NCBI GenBank assembly: GCA_026710565.1
Contig: JAPOQV010000230.1
Location: 1-23,259 of the forward strand
DNA from: Spirochaetaceae bacterium
Lineage (GTDB): Bacteria > Spirochaetota > Spirochaetia > SZUA-6 > Bin103
Direction: 5' to 3'
DNA: 23,259 nt
The notes under the pieces are model-generated. The model saw only the letters and a list, made by a program, of their open reading frames with translations. It was not told where the DNA came from and ran no database searches. Numbering within the stretch: position 1 is the first letter of the stretch; every line of letters begins with the position of its first letter. Below are positions 16,039 through 22,590 of this stretch, in pieces. The position numbers and the translations under genes are program-made.

Positions 16039-18525
16039 TCAGAGCGCCTTGACCGCGTCTTCGATGGCCTGTGTCGCATCGATATAGGAGGTGCCGGGCG
16101 GGAAGGTCAGCGGCGCGCCGAAGCGCACGGACACCCCCGCCCGCCACGAGCCCGGCAGGGGACCGCGTGCGCGCTCCCTGACGATGTGCACCGGGACGAC
16201 CGGGGTGCGCGACTCGACGCCCAGCATGCCGGTGCCGCTCTGGAACGGCAGCATCGGCTGGCCGAGCCGCTGCTCGCCTTCGGGAAAGAGCACCACGCTC
16301 CACCCCTCGTCCATCAGCCGGCCCATGTGCTGCAGGCTGGCGCGGACGGCGCTCTCCCGCGACAGCGGAAAGGCGTTCGCGACCAGGGCGGCCAGGATCC
16401 CCCGCCAGCGGTTGCCGAAGGTGATCTCCGCGGCGGCGGCAAAGGCGAGCTGGCGCCGCCAGCGCCGCGGCGTGGCCTTGATCAGCACCAGGCTGTCCAT
16501 GCGGATGGCATTGTGGTTGGCCGCGAACAGCACGGCTCCCGACAGGTCTCGCAGGTGCTCCCGCCCCTGCACGCGCACCCGGTAGGCGGCGCCCAGGAAC
16601 GGCGCGAGCAGCAGCCGGAACACCACCTCGCGCACGGCCGCGAACCAGATCGAGAGCGGCCACGTGTAGAACGGCGGCAGCGCAGCCTTCGCCTCCTCCT
16701 GCGAGCGCAACAGCCTGAGCAGCTCGCCGAAGGTGGTGTTGGAGCCGACCAGCGACTCGTCGATGTAGACGCCCAGCTCCTGCTCGATCACGGACAGCAG
16801 CTCGACGCGCTTGAGGGAGTCGAGGTCGAGGTCGCCGCCCAGGCTCTTCTCCGGCAGGAGTTGCTCCTGCGGGACGCCGCTCACCTCGGACACCAGCCGT
16901 ACCAGCCGCTCGCCGGGATCCCCGTCCGCGGCGGCTTTGGAGCCCTCGGCCGATGGCCCTTCGGCGTCGCTCGCGCCGCCCTGCAGCGCCTCGACGACCA
17001 CCGTCTTCTTGACCTTGAGCGTGTGGGTGCGCGGGAAGTCCGCCTCCGGCCATACGGTGAAGCCGCGGATCCGCTGATGCTCGCCCAGCCGCTCGTTGGC
17101 GCGCTTGACGATGGCGGAGGCCTCCCCCGGCTCCTCAAGCAGGAACACGGCGTGCACCTGCGGTCCGCCGTCGGCGTCGAGCCCGACCACGGTCGCGTCG
17201 GTGACCGCCGGGTCGGCCTTCAGCACCTCCTCCACGTCCTCGGGATAGACGTTGCGCCCGTCGGCCAGGACGATCATGTCCTTCTTGCGGCCCTGGATGT
17301 GGAGGTATCCCTCCGCGTCCAGGTAGCCCTGGTCGCCGGTCTTGTACCACTCCCCTTCGAAGGCGCGCGCCGTCTGCTCCGGCGCCTGCCAGTAGCCCTG
17401 GGTGACGTTCGGGCCGCGCACCAGGATCTCGCCGTCGTCGGCGATGCGCACGTCGACGCCCGGCACCGGCTTGCCCACCGAATCGAAGCGGGGATCGTCC
17501 AGCGGGTGGGTGCTGATCACCGGCGACGCCTCGGTGGCGCCGTATCCCTGCAGGACATTGATGCCGATCAGGTTCCACTTCTCGCCCAGCGTCCGGTCCA
17601 GGGCGGCGCCGCCGGAGACGATGGTCCGCAGGCTGCCGCCGAAGCGGGCATGGATCTGCCCGAACACGCGGCGTCGGAGGCCCACCGGCAGGTTGCGGGC
17701 CAGCTTCTGCGACAGCTCCCACACCCGCTCCTTGCCGCGGTTGGCCACCTCCCGCTCGATGCCCTTCATGAACAGGTCGAGCGCCTGCGGCACCAGCAGC
17801 ATCATCGTGATCCTGCGCTCCTGCATGAGCTTCAGCAGGACCGACGGCTGCCGGCTGGTGGCGAAGGTGATGTTCGCCCCGAAGCTGAACGCCGAGAACA
17901 GCGACCCCATCTGCTCGAACATGTGGCTGAGCGGCAGAAGCGACAGCAAGCGCAGCGACGGGTCGCCGGGGATGACCCTGAGGACCGACTCCAGGTTGGA
18001 CAGCAGGTTGCCGTGGGTGAGCATCACCCCCTTGGCGTCGCCGGTGGTGCCGGAAGTGAACATGATCTCGGCCAGGTCCTCGCCGGCGAGCTCCACCGGT
18101 TGCGGCTCGCCCAGGGGGTAGCTCTGCTCCTCCAGCTCCTCGAAATAGATCGCGGGCAGCCCCATCGCCTCGTGCTCCGGCGGCGTGAGCCGCGACACGA
18201 AGGCGGCCGACGGATCGGTCTTGGCGCGCACCTGCTCGGCGAACTCCTCCGTGGAGCGCATGTCCAGCGGCACGACGACGGCGCCGGCGCGGATCATGCC
18301 GAAGTAGGAGAGCACCCAGTGCGGGGAGTTCGGCCCCCAGATGATCACGCGGTCGCCCTTGGCGACGCCGTGCCGCTGCAGCAGCGACGCCACGCGGCCG
18401 GCACCCTCCCAGACGTCCCGATAGCTCCAGTGCAGGTAGCGGAAGCCCGGCTTGAACGACAGCGCCGGCCGGTCCTCGAAGCGGCGCGCCGCGTCCTCCA
18501 GGAAGCGGTCGATCGTCTGAACCAT
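16039..18525 (-). CDS. AMP-ligase, acyl carrier and acyltransferase fusion
   Basis: The 828-residue protein joins three domains. Residues 1-515 are an adenylating acyl ligase: TSGTTGDAKG (157-166), GYGATEASP (327-335), YKTGDQG (394-400) and a C-terminal LKVKK bearing the candidate catalytic Lys. Residues 537-610 are an acyl carrier domain with GGDLDLDSLKRVEL; S570 is the phosphopantetheine site. Residues about 640-828 are a PlsC-like acyltransferase with NHNAIRMD (H671, D677) and FPEGEQR (747-753). The likely job is to activate a fatty acid, load it onto the built-in carrier and pass it to a lysophospholipid or similar acceptor, comparable to Aas but with reversed domain order and a cis carrier. 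The His-to-Asp spacing is one residue longer than the usual HX4D. AGGAGG precedes the start. Confidence 0.9.
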   Translation of the reverse strand: MVQTIDRFLEDAARRFEDRPALSFKPGFRYLHWSYRDVWEGAGRVASLLQRHGVAKGDRVIIWGPNSPHWVLSYFGMIRAGAVVVPLDMRSTEEFAEQVRAKTDPSAAFVSRLTPPEHEAMGLPAIYFEELEEQSYPLGEPQPVELAGEDLAEIMFTSGTTGDAKGVMLTHGNLLSNLESVLRVIPGDPSLRLLSLLPLSHMFEQMGSLFSAFSFGANITFATSRQPSVLLKLMQERRITMMLLVPQALDLFMKGIEREVANRGKERVWELSQKLARNLPVGLRRRVFGQIHARFGGSLRTIVSGGAALDRTLGEKWNLIGINVLQGYGATEASPVISTHPLDDPRFDSVGKPVPGVDVRIADDGEILVRGPNVTQGYWQAPEQTARAFEGEWYKTGDQGYLDAEGYLHIQGRKKDMIVLADGRNVYPEDVEEVLKADPAVTDATVVGLDADGGPQVHAVFLLEEPGEASAIVKRANERLGEHQRIRGFTVWPEADFPRTHTLKVKKTVVVEALQGGASDAEGPSAEGSKAAADGDPGERLVRLVSEVSGVPQEQLLPEKSLGGDLDLDSLKRVELLSVIEQELGVYIDESLVGSNTTFGELLRLLRSQEEAKAALPPFYTWPLSIWFAAVREVVFRLLLAPFLGAAYRVRVQGREHLRDLSGAVLFAANHNAIRMDSLVLIKATPRRWRRQLAFAAAAEITFGNRWRGILAALVANAFPLSRESAVRASLQHMGRLMDEGWSVVLFPEGEQRLGQPMLPFQSGTGMLGVESRTPVVPVHIVRERARGPLPGSWRAGVSVRFGAPLTFPPGTSYIDATQAIEDAVKAL

Positions 18526-18531
18526 CCGGTC

Positions 18532-18537
18532 CCTCCT
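18532..18537 (-). promoter_or_regulatory. Strong Shine-Dalgarno AGGAGG for the ligase fusion
   Basis: A consensus AGGAGG lies 6 nt before the ATG at 18525, inside the 12-nt gap after the acpS stop codon. The upstream acpS has no comparable site, so the fusion is probably the better-translated partner. Confidence 0.7.
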
Positions 18538-18897
18538 CTACGTGTCGCTCCGCAACAGCGCGACGACGGAAGCGAACGCGTACGTGTCGTCGTGGGTGAT
18601 GCTCACGTCCAGGCTGGCGATCCGGGACGCGTCGTACTCGGGCGCGAAGCGCAGGCACGGCCGGCCGTCGGGCCGGTGAGCGACCTCGACCACGTCCCAG
18701 TGTCCGGCCGGCAGCGAAAGCGCCTTGAAGGCCGCCTCCTTGGCCGCGAAGATTCCGGCAAGGCGCTCAGGCGAGGTCCCCTCTGCCTCCGTGGGATGGA
18801 ACAGCCGCCGCCGGAACGGATCGCCGCCGCGGCGCAGCGAGCGCTCGAACGACGCGATCGCCACCAGGTCGACGCCGGTCCGCACCTGCTCACTCAT
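18538..18897 (-). CDS. acpS: Holo-ACP synthase (AcpS-type PPTase)
   Basis: The 119-residue protein moves the phosphopantetheine arm from CoA to a carrier-protein Ser. It shows the AcpS pattern: GVDLV near the N terminus with metal-binding D10, RRLFHPTEAE, IFAAKEAAFKAL (49-60) with E54, and the SITHDDTYAFASVVAL end strand. The length matches AcpS (about 120-130). The frame is open further upstream inside the isomerase gene, but the ATG at 18895-18897 puts GVDLV at the usual distance; no clear Shine-Dalgarno is seen. It sits 28 nt after the isomerase-like gene and 12 nt before the ligase fusion whose carrier domain is an obvious substrate. It may also be the cell's general AcpS, which one window cannot settle. 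Confidence 0.9.
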   Translation of the reverse strand: MSEQVRTGVDLVAIASFERSLRRGGDPFRRRLFHPTEAEGTSPERLAGIFAAKEAAFKALSLPAGHWDVVEVAHRPDGRPCLRFAPEYDASRIASLDVSITHDDTYAFASVVALLRSDT

Positions 18898-18925
18898 CGC
18901 CGCGGCCAAGCGAGGACGGTTTCGC

Positions 18926-19762
18926 TCACGCCGGGGCCAACGCGCGCACCTCGTCCACCATCGCCCGCCAGGCGGCGTCGCCGTAGTCGGGACCGGGCGC
19001 GAACGGCGGAGTCTCGATGCACATGGCCAGCGGGTCCAGGTTGCGCGCCTGCGCGAACACGCGCGGAAAGTCGACCGCGCCGTGCCCGGGCGCCAGGTGC
19101 AGGTCGCGGTCGCCCGGGGTGTCCGACAGGTGGAAGGCGCGCAGCCGGTCACCCATCGCCTCCATCAGCTCGATGGTCCCGTCGTGGCCGTTGGCCATCA
19201 GGGCATGGCCGGTGTCCAGGCAGAAACAGAGCTTGGGATGGGCGAACTCGCGCGCGAAGCGGCGGAAGTGATCGGGCACCGAGCCGTAGCGCCGGCCGGG
19301 CACGGGCGGCAGGTTCTCCACCGCGAGCGCCAAGCCTACGCGCTCCGCCTCCCGCAGCAGCTCACGCATGCTCACCGCCATCTGGGCGAAGTAGCGCTCG
19401 AAGCCGTTCGCATCCACCGGCTCCCGCGAAGTGGAGGGATGGAGGATCCCCGCCTGCGCACCGGCCGCCGCGGCCCGCTCCATGGAGTGGCGGATGCGGG
19501 CGACCGCCTTGCGCCTGCGGCTCTCGTAGAAGTCGGCGATGTCGAACGCCGGGCCCTGGAACGGCAGGTGCACGGTCTCGACCGGCACCCCGGCGGCGCG
19601 GTACTCCTCGCCCAGCCGCGCCGCCTGCTCGACTGTGAGCGGCTTCAGCAGGCCGGGGATGAGCTCCAGGGCATCGAATCCGGCCTGCGAGAACAGGCGC
19701 TGCAACTCGGCGTGCGGTACGTCGTCCATGCCGGCCGTGCACGCGGCAAACCGAAACTCCAT
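18926..19762 (-). CDS. Sugar phosphate isomerase/epimerase-like TIM barrel
   Basis: The 278-residue protein belongs to the xylose-isomerase-like AP_endonuc_2 fold. Expected metal ligands are visible: E149 (LAVEN), D183 and H186 (CLDTGH), H211 (AFHLSD) and E250 (CIET). HLPFQGPAFD and ILHPS mark the barrel strands facing the active site. Members isomerise or epimerise sugars or inositols, or cleave DNA, so the exact substrate is unknown. An in-frame upstream Met exists (19828), but a consensus AGGAGGT four bases before the ATG at 19760-19762 fixes the start. It is the first gene of a three-gene operon with acpS and the ligase fusion, a surprising partner for lipid genes; the link may be only shared transcription. 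Confidence 0.85.
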   Translation of the reverse strand: MEFRFAACTAGMDDVPHAELQRLFSQAGFDALELIPGLLKPLTVEQAARLGEEYRAAGVPVETVHLPFQGPAFDIADFYESRRRKAVARIRHSMERAAAAGAQAGILHPSTSREPVDANGFERYFAQMAVSMRELLREAERVGLALAVENLPPVPGRRYGSVPDHFRRFAREFAHPKLCFCLDTGHALMANGHDGTIELMEAMGDRLRAFHLSDTPGDRDLHLAPGHGAVDFPRVFAQARNLDPLAMCIETPPFAPGPDYGDAAWRAMVDEVRALAPA

Positions 19763-19766
19763 CGAC

Positions 19767-19773
19767 ACCTCCT
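19767..19773 (-). promoter_or_regulatory. Shine-Dalgarno AGGAGGT deciding the isomerase start
   Basis: A full-consensus AGGAGGT lies 4 nt before the ATG at 19762. It rules against the longer in-frame start at 19828, whose extra 22 residues look non-conserved. Confidence 0.75.
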
Positions 19774-19851
19774 GCGCGGCCCAATCCGTGTCGGCCGCAG
19801 TTTGCAGCAGGATACCACCACCGGGCACCGCGCCGCGATGCCTCCAGCCCC

Positions 19852-19902
19852 AAGTGATACCGTCTTAGAAGTGATATTTCCTGTCTGGTGATAGGAAAGA
19901 GC
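19852..19902 (+). repeat. Three GTGATA direct repeats, 17-nt period
   Basis: GTGATA occurs at 19854-19859, 19871-19876 and 19888-19893, each exactly 17 nt after the last. The first two copies extend to AAGTGATA. No further copy occurs in register on either side. The array lies about 90-130 nt upstream of the isomerase start and could be an operator set for a regulator binding direct repeats. Confidence 0.5.
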
Positions 19903-20042
19903 CTCTTCGGCGAAGATCAGGGATCCCCAGCCGCGTGGAGCTAGGTATTGCTGTAGCCACCCGCCCATCATCTCGTTGATCATCTTGAAGAACGCGATCA
20001 GATTCACATTGTCCATCGTCCAAGCACAGAGCAGAATGAAGC

Positions 20043-21095
20043 ATGATCGACCTGACACGGTCCACGGCGCCGGTGCCGGCGGTGCACGGCGCCGAGCGCG
20101 ACCCCGGCACGACGTGGCGGAAGAGCCCCGAACCGGCGATCGACACCCCGCCCGACGACGACCTCCGCCCCGCTGCCGACGCCCGCTGGCCGCGGGAAGC
20201 GGCTCGGTCCGGCCTGTGCGGATCGGTCAGTCCGCGGGTAGTGCGGCTGGCCGACGGGACCTACCGGGTGTACTACACCCAGATCCTGCCGCGCGAGGGC
20301 AAACCCACCGGCGCCAACGACTACGGCAACGCGACCACCCGCATCCTCAGCGCTCATTCGGCCGACGGGGTGACCTGGAAACCGGAGCCGGGCGTGCGGC
20401 TGTCGGCGGCCGAAGGCGGCGCGGGCGACTTCCGGGTCGTGTCGAGCGAGGTCGGCCCGGCGGCAGACGGCAGCGGCCGGCTGCGCATGTACTACGAGTG
20501 CTGCCCCGGATCGCAGGACGTGCAGAACTCCATCCGCAGCGCGGTCAGCGACGACGGGCTCGAATGGGAGCCGGAGCCGGGCGACCGGCTGCTGGTGTCG
20601 GGCAGCAACATCATGGCGCCGCGCATCCTCTTTCTGGACGACGGGCGCCTGCGCATGTATGTCACGCAGCGCGGCGTCGGCATCGTCAGCGCCATCTCGG
20701 CGGACGGGATGACGTTCGAGATGGAGCCGGGGCCGCGATTCCCCGGGGACCCGAGCACCTTCGCGCCGGACCTGGTCGCGCTCCCGGACGGCCGGTACCG
20801 GATGTACCTGGTCGCCAGCGTGAGCAACCGGCCGGCGATGCAGGGCGGCGGCCAGCACCTGGTGACCGCCCTGTCCGACGACGGGCTCACGTGGGAGCGG
20901 GACGCGGAGCCAGTGCTGTCACCGGGCGGGACGTGGGACCGCGCGAAGTCCTCGGAGATGTGCGTGTTCCCACTCCCTGCCGAAGCGAGTGAGGCACCCC
21001 ACTACGGGATGGTGTACGAGGGCTGCGACGGCACCACCGCCAACGCGCGCGGCGTCTGGCGGGTCGCCGCCGCCACCATCGTCGACGGCGCGTAG
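20043..21095 (+). CDS. Beta-propeller protein resembling GH43/GH32-type glycosidases
   Basis: The 350-residue protein is built from repeating blades. A strand pair of the type DGxxRMYY (71-78, 143-151, 200-206, 249-255) alternates with an Asp-box-like SxDGxTW turn (107-112, 169-175, 219-225, 278-284) followed by EPG. This is the pattern of five-bladed GH43/GH32/GH62-like or sialidase-like propellers that handle glycans. Acidic residues that could be catalytic are present (for example E136, D243), but I cannot assign them safely, so it may be non-catalytic. There is no signal peptide, so its sugar ligand would be intracellular. The start at 20043 has no clear Shine-Dalgarno; the first 50 residues look poorly conserved. 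It is transcribed alone, divergent from the isomerase operon. Confidence 0.7.
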   Translation: MIDLTRSTAPVPAVHGAERDPGTTWRKSPEPAIDTPPDDDLRPAADARWPREAARSGLCGSVSPRVVRLADGTYRVYYTQILPREGKPTGANDYGNATTRILSAHSADGVTWKPEPGVRLSAAEGGAGDFRVVSSEVGPAADGSGRLRMYYECCPGSQDVQNSIRSAVSDDGLEWEPEPGDRLLVSGSNIMAPRILFLDDGRLRMYVTQRGVGIVSAISADGMTFEMEPGPRFPGDPSTFAPDLVALPDGRYRMYLVASVSNRPAMQGGGQHLVTALSDDGLTWERDAEPVLSPGGTWDRAKSSEMCVFPLPAEASEAPHYGMVYEGCDGTTANARGVWRVAAATIVDGA

Positions 21096-21172
21096 GCACA
21101 GGGGCAGATGGTACGTTACGCGTTTGAGACGGCTGCCTTCGATCCAGAGATCGGTGCAGGTGGGCGGCGTGT

Positions 21173-21643
21173 TCAGACGCGTTCTCTACTCGGGCGCCAC
21201 AGGTACCTGACATCCGGCTCATCTTCGGGCGGCGGGCTGCGGCCCCGGTCGTAGGCGACGAAGCCATGCTTTTCGTAGAACCGGCACGCGCCCGCGTTGC
21301 GCAGCAGCGTGAGCACGCGCAGGGCGTTCGGCGACAGGGCCTTGGCCTGTGCGACCAACGCGGAGCCGGCACCCTGCCGCTGATCGACCGGGTCGATGTA
21401 AAGCTCTTCGATCCACTCGCCGGCGATCGCCATCACGCCGACCGGTCTGCCACCCCGAACGGCCACCCACAGCTCGTGGTCGTTGGCGATCCTGTCGGCG
21501 AAGTAGCTGCCGTACTCGTCGTCGCTCCGGATCTGGTCCGGCGTGAGGATGCGTCTCAAGAGGCCGGTGATGCTCCGCACGTACAGGTCGGTCACGCGAG
21601 CCAACTCCGTCCGGCGCATGCGTCTCACTTCGAGCAGGTGCAC
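21173..21643 (-). CDS. GNAT-family N-acetyltransferase
   Basis: The protein (156 residues from GTG) has the GNAT fold: LLEVRRMRRTELARVTDLY as strand 1 and helix 1, WVAVRGGRPVGVMAI as strands 2-3, ELYIDP as strand 4, the acetyl-CoA pyrophosphate loop QRQGAG (88-93) and RFYEKHGF with the usual helix-end Tyr (Y123). The acceptor is unknown. I prefer the GTG at 21641-21643 because it keeps strand 1 intact; ATG at 21617-21619 is the alternative (148 residues). The gene starts 20 nt after the HAD stop, so the two form an operon and may act on related small molecules, though this is only context. It converges on the propeller gene across a 77-nt gap with no evident terminator. Confidence 0.85.
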   Translation of the reverse strand: MHLLEVRRMRRTELARVTDLYVRSITGLLRRILTPDQIRSDDEYGSYFADRIANDHELWVAVRGGRPVGVMAIAGEWIEELYIDPVDQRQGAGSALVAQAKALSPNALRVLTLLRNAGACRFYEKHGFVAYDRGRSPPPEDEPDVRYLWRPSRERV

Positions 21644-21663
21644 CGCGGGCCCCCGGCCGGCGA

Positions 21664-22449
21664 TCAGCCCCGCCGGAGCAACGCCGGCAGCTCGCTCAGG
21701 CTGGTCATCTCGGCATCCGGCAGCACCTCCAGCTCGCGCTCCCGGCCGGAACGGTTCAGCCAGAACGCTTGCATTCCGGCCTTCTGAGCGCCCTGGACGT
21801 CGCGACGCAGGTTGTCGCCGACCATGACCGTCCCGCCGGGCGTCGCGCCGGCCGCCTTGAGGGCAGCGGCGAACGCGCGGACGTCCGGCTTGCCGACGCC
21901 CACCTCGCCGGCGACCGTGATGGCGTCGAAGTAGTGCGCCAGACCCGAACCCGAGATCTTCTCGCGCTGGAGGCCAGGGGTCCCGTTGGTGAGGACAGCC
22001 AGCCGCCAGACTCCGTGCAGCGCCGCCAGCGTGTCCTCGACGTCCGGCAACACGACGTGGCGCGCCCGCCGTTCGGCCGGGAAGATGGCTGCCAGCCGTT
22101 CGGCGAACGGCGCGTCGCGCACGCCGAAGTCGGCGAGGCCCCGCGACCAAGCCCCCAGCCGGTAGGCGGGCGCCCATCGCCGGAGCGCCTTCAGGTTCGG
22201 ATCGTCGCCGGGAAACCGGGCCCAGAGCCCTTCCCAGGAGGCGATGCCGACGGCCTGGCAGTAGGCGATCGTCGGGGCCGCAAACCACGCCTCGCGAGCC
22301 CGGTCCCGCACGGCTCGATGGAGCGCGTGCGGGTCGACGCCGTAGCGCTCGCGGACATGCTGGCAGGTCGCCAGAAACGCCGCCTCCGCCGAAGACTCCT
22401 CGGCGACCAGCGTGTCGTCGAGATCGAACAGGACGTGCGTGATCGCCAC
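21664..22449 (-). CDS. HAD-superfamily phosphatase
   Basis: The 261-residue protein has the four HAD motifs: VLFDLDDTLV with D9 (nucleophile) and D11, VLTNG with T154, GKPD with K187, and MVGDNLRRDVQGA with D212 and D217. The helical cap after motif I (about 20-110) is the C1 type, as in phosphoglycolate phosphatase and YjjG-like nucleotidases; substrates in this group vary and cannot be read from sequence. The start is GTG (22447-22449), directly preceding the conserved first strand. The gene is first of a two-gene unit with the GNAT gene and is divergent from the PhyH gene. Confidence 0.88.
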   Translation of the reverse strand: MAITHVLFDLDDTLVAEESSAEAAFLATCQHVRERYGVDPHALHRAVRDRAREAWFAAPTIAYCQAVGIASWEGLWARFPGDDPNLKALRRWAPAYRLGAWSRGLADFGVRDAPFAERLAAIFPAERRARHVVLPDVEDTLAALHGVWRLAVLTNGTPGLQREKISGSGLAHYFDAITVAGEVGVGKPDVRAFAAALKAAGATPGGTVMVGDNLRRDVQGAQKAGMQAFWLNRSGRERELEVLPDAEMTSLSELPALLRRG

Positions 22450-22472
22450 TCAGCGTGAAATCCGGCCTCATA

Positions 22473-22496
22473 GTGCACGGTCCGTGCCGATGGCAC
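22473..22496. promoter_or_regulatory. Overlapping palindromes in the HAD/PhyH divergent gap
   Basis: GCACGGTCCGTGC (22475-22487) is a perfect 13-bp dyad. It shares its right half with a second dyad, GTGCC-GAT-GGCAC (22484-22496). The pair lies 24 nt upstream of the HAD start and about 95 nt upstream of the PhyH start, a suitable place for an operator serving both. No matching regulator is in the window. Confidence 0.35.
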
Positions 22497-22590
22497 ATTG
22501 CAACCTGAACTTTCAATCAGCCATCGCGCACACTCGCCCACCGAGGCATTGGTTCAATCCGGGACGACCCGGCGCTACCCTCATGCTGCC

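Larger units (their letters stand above)
19763..20042. other. AT-richer divergent intergenic region
   Basis: The 280-nt gap separates the minus-strand isomerase operon from the plus-strand propeller gene. From about 19850 to 20040 it is clearly less GC-rich than the coding DNA around it. It holds three GTGATA repeats and two hairpins: TTTCCTGTC/GATAGGAAA with a 4-nt loop (19877-19898, one G-T pair) and TCTTC/GAAGA (19904-19916). Promoters for both flanking units should lie here, though I see no convincing -35/-10 pair. On the minus strand it is open from an ATG at 20016, giving an unrecognised protein-like stretch that may be chance or a gene remnant. Confidence 0.5.

Noticed and set aside
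16186..19638. 1150-codon plus-strand open frame opposite the isomerase, acpS and ligase genes
   Set aside because: It is a shadow of GC-rich codon bias: the opposite strand encodes three intact, motif-bearing proteins, while this product is Arg/His/Gln-rich with no recognisable domain.
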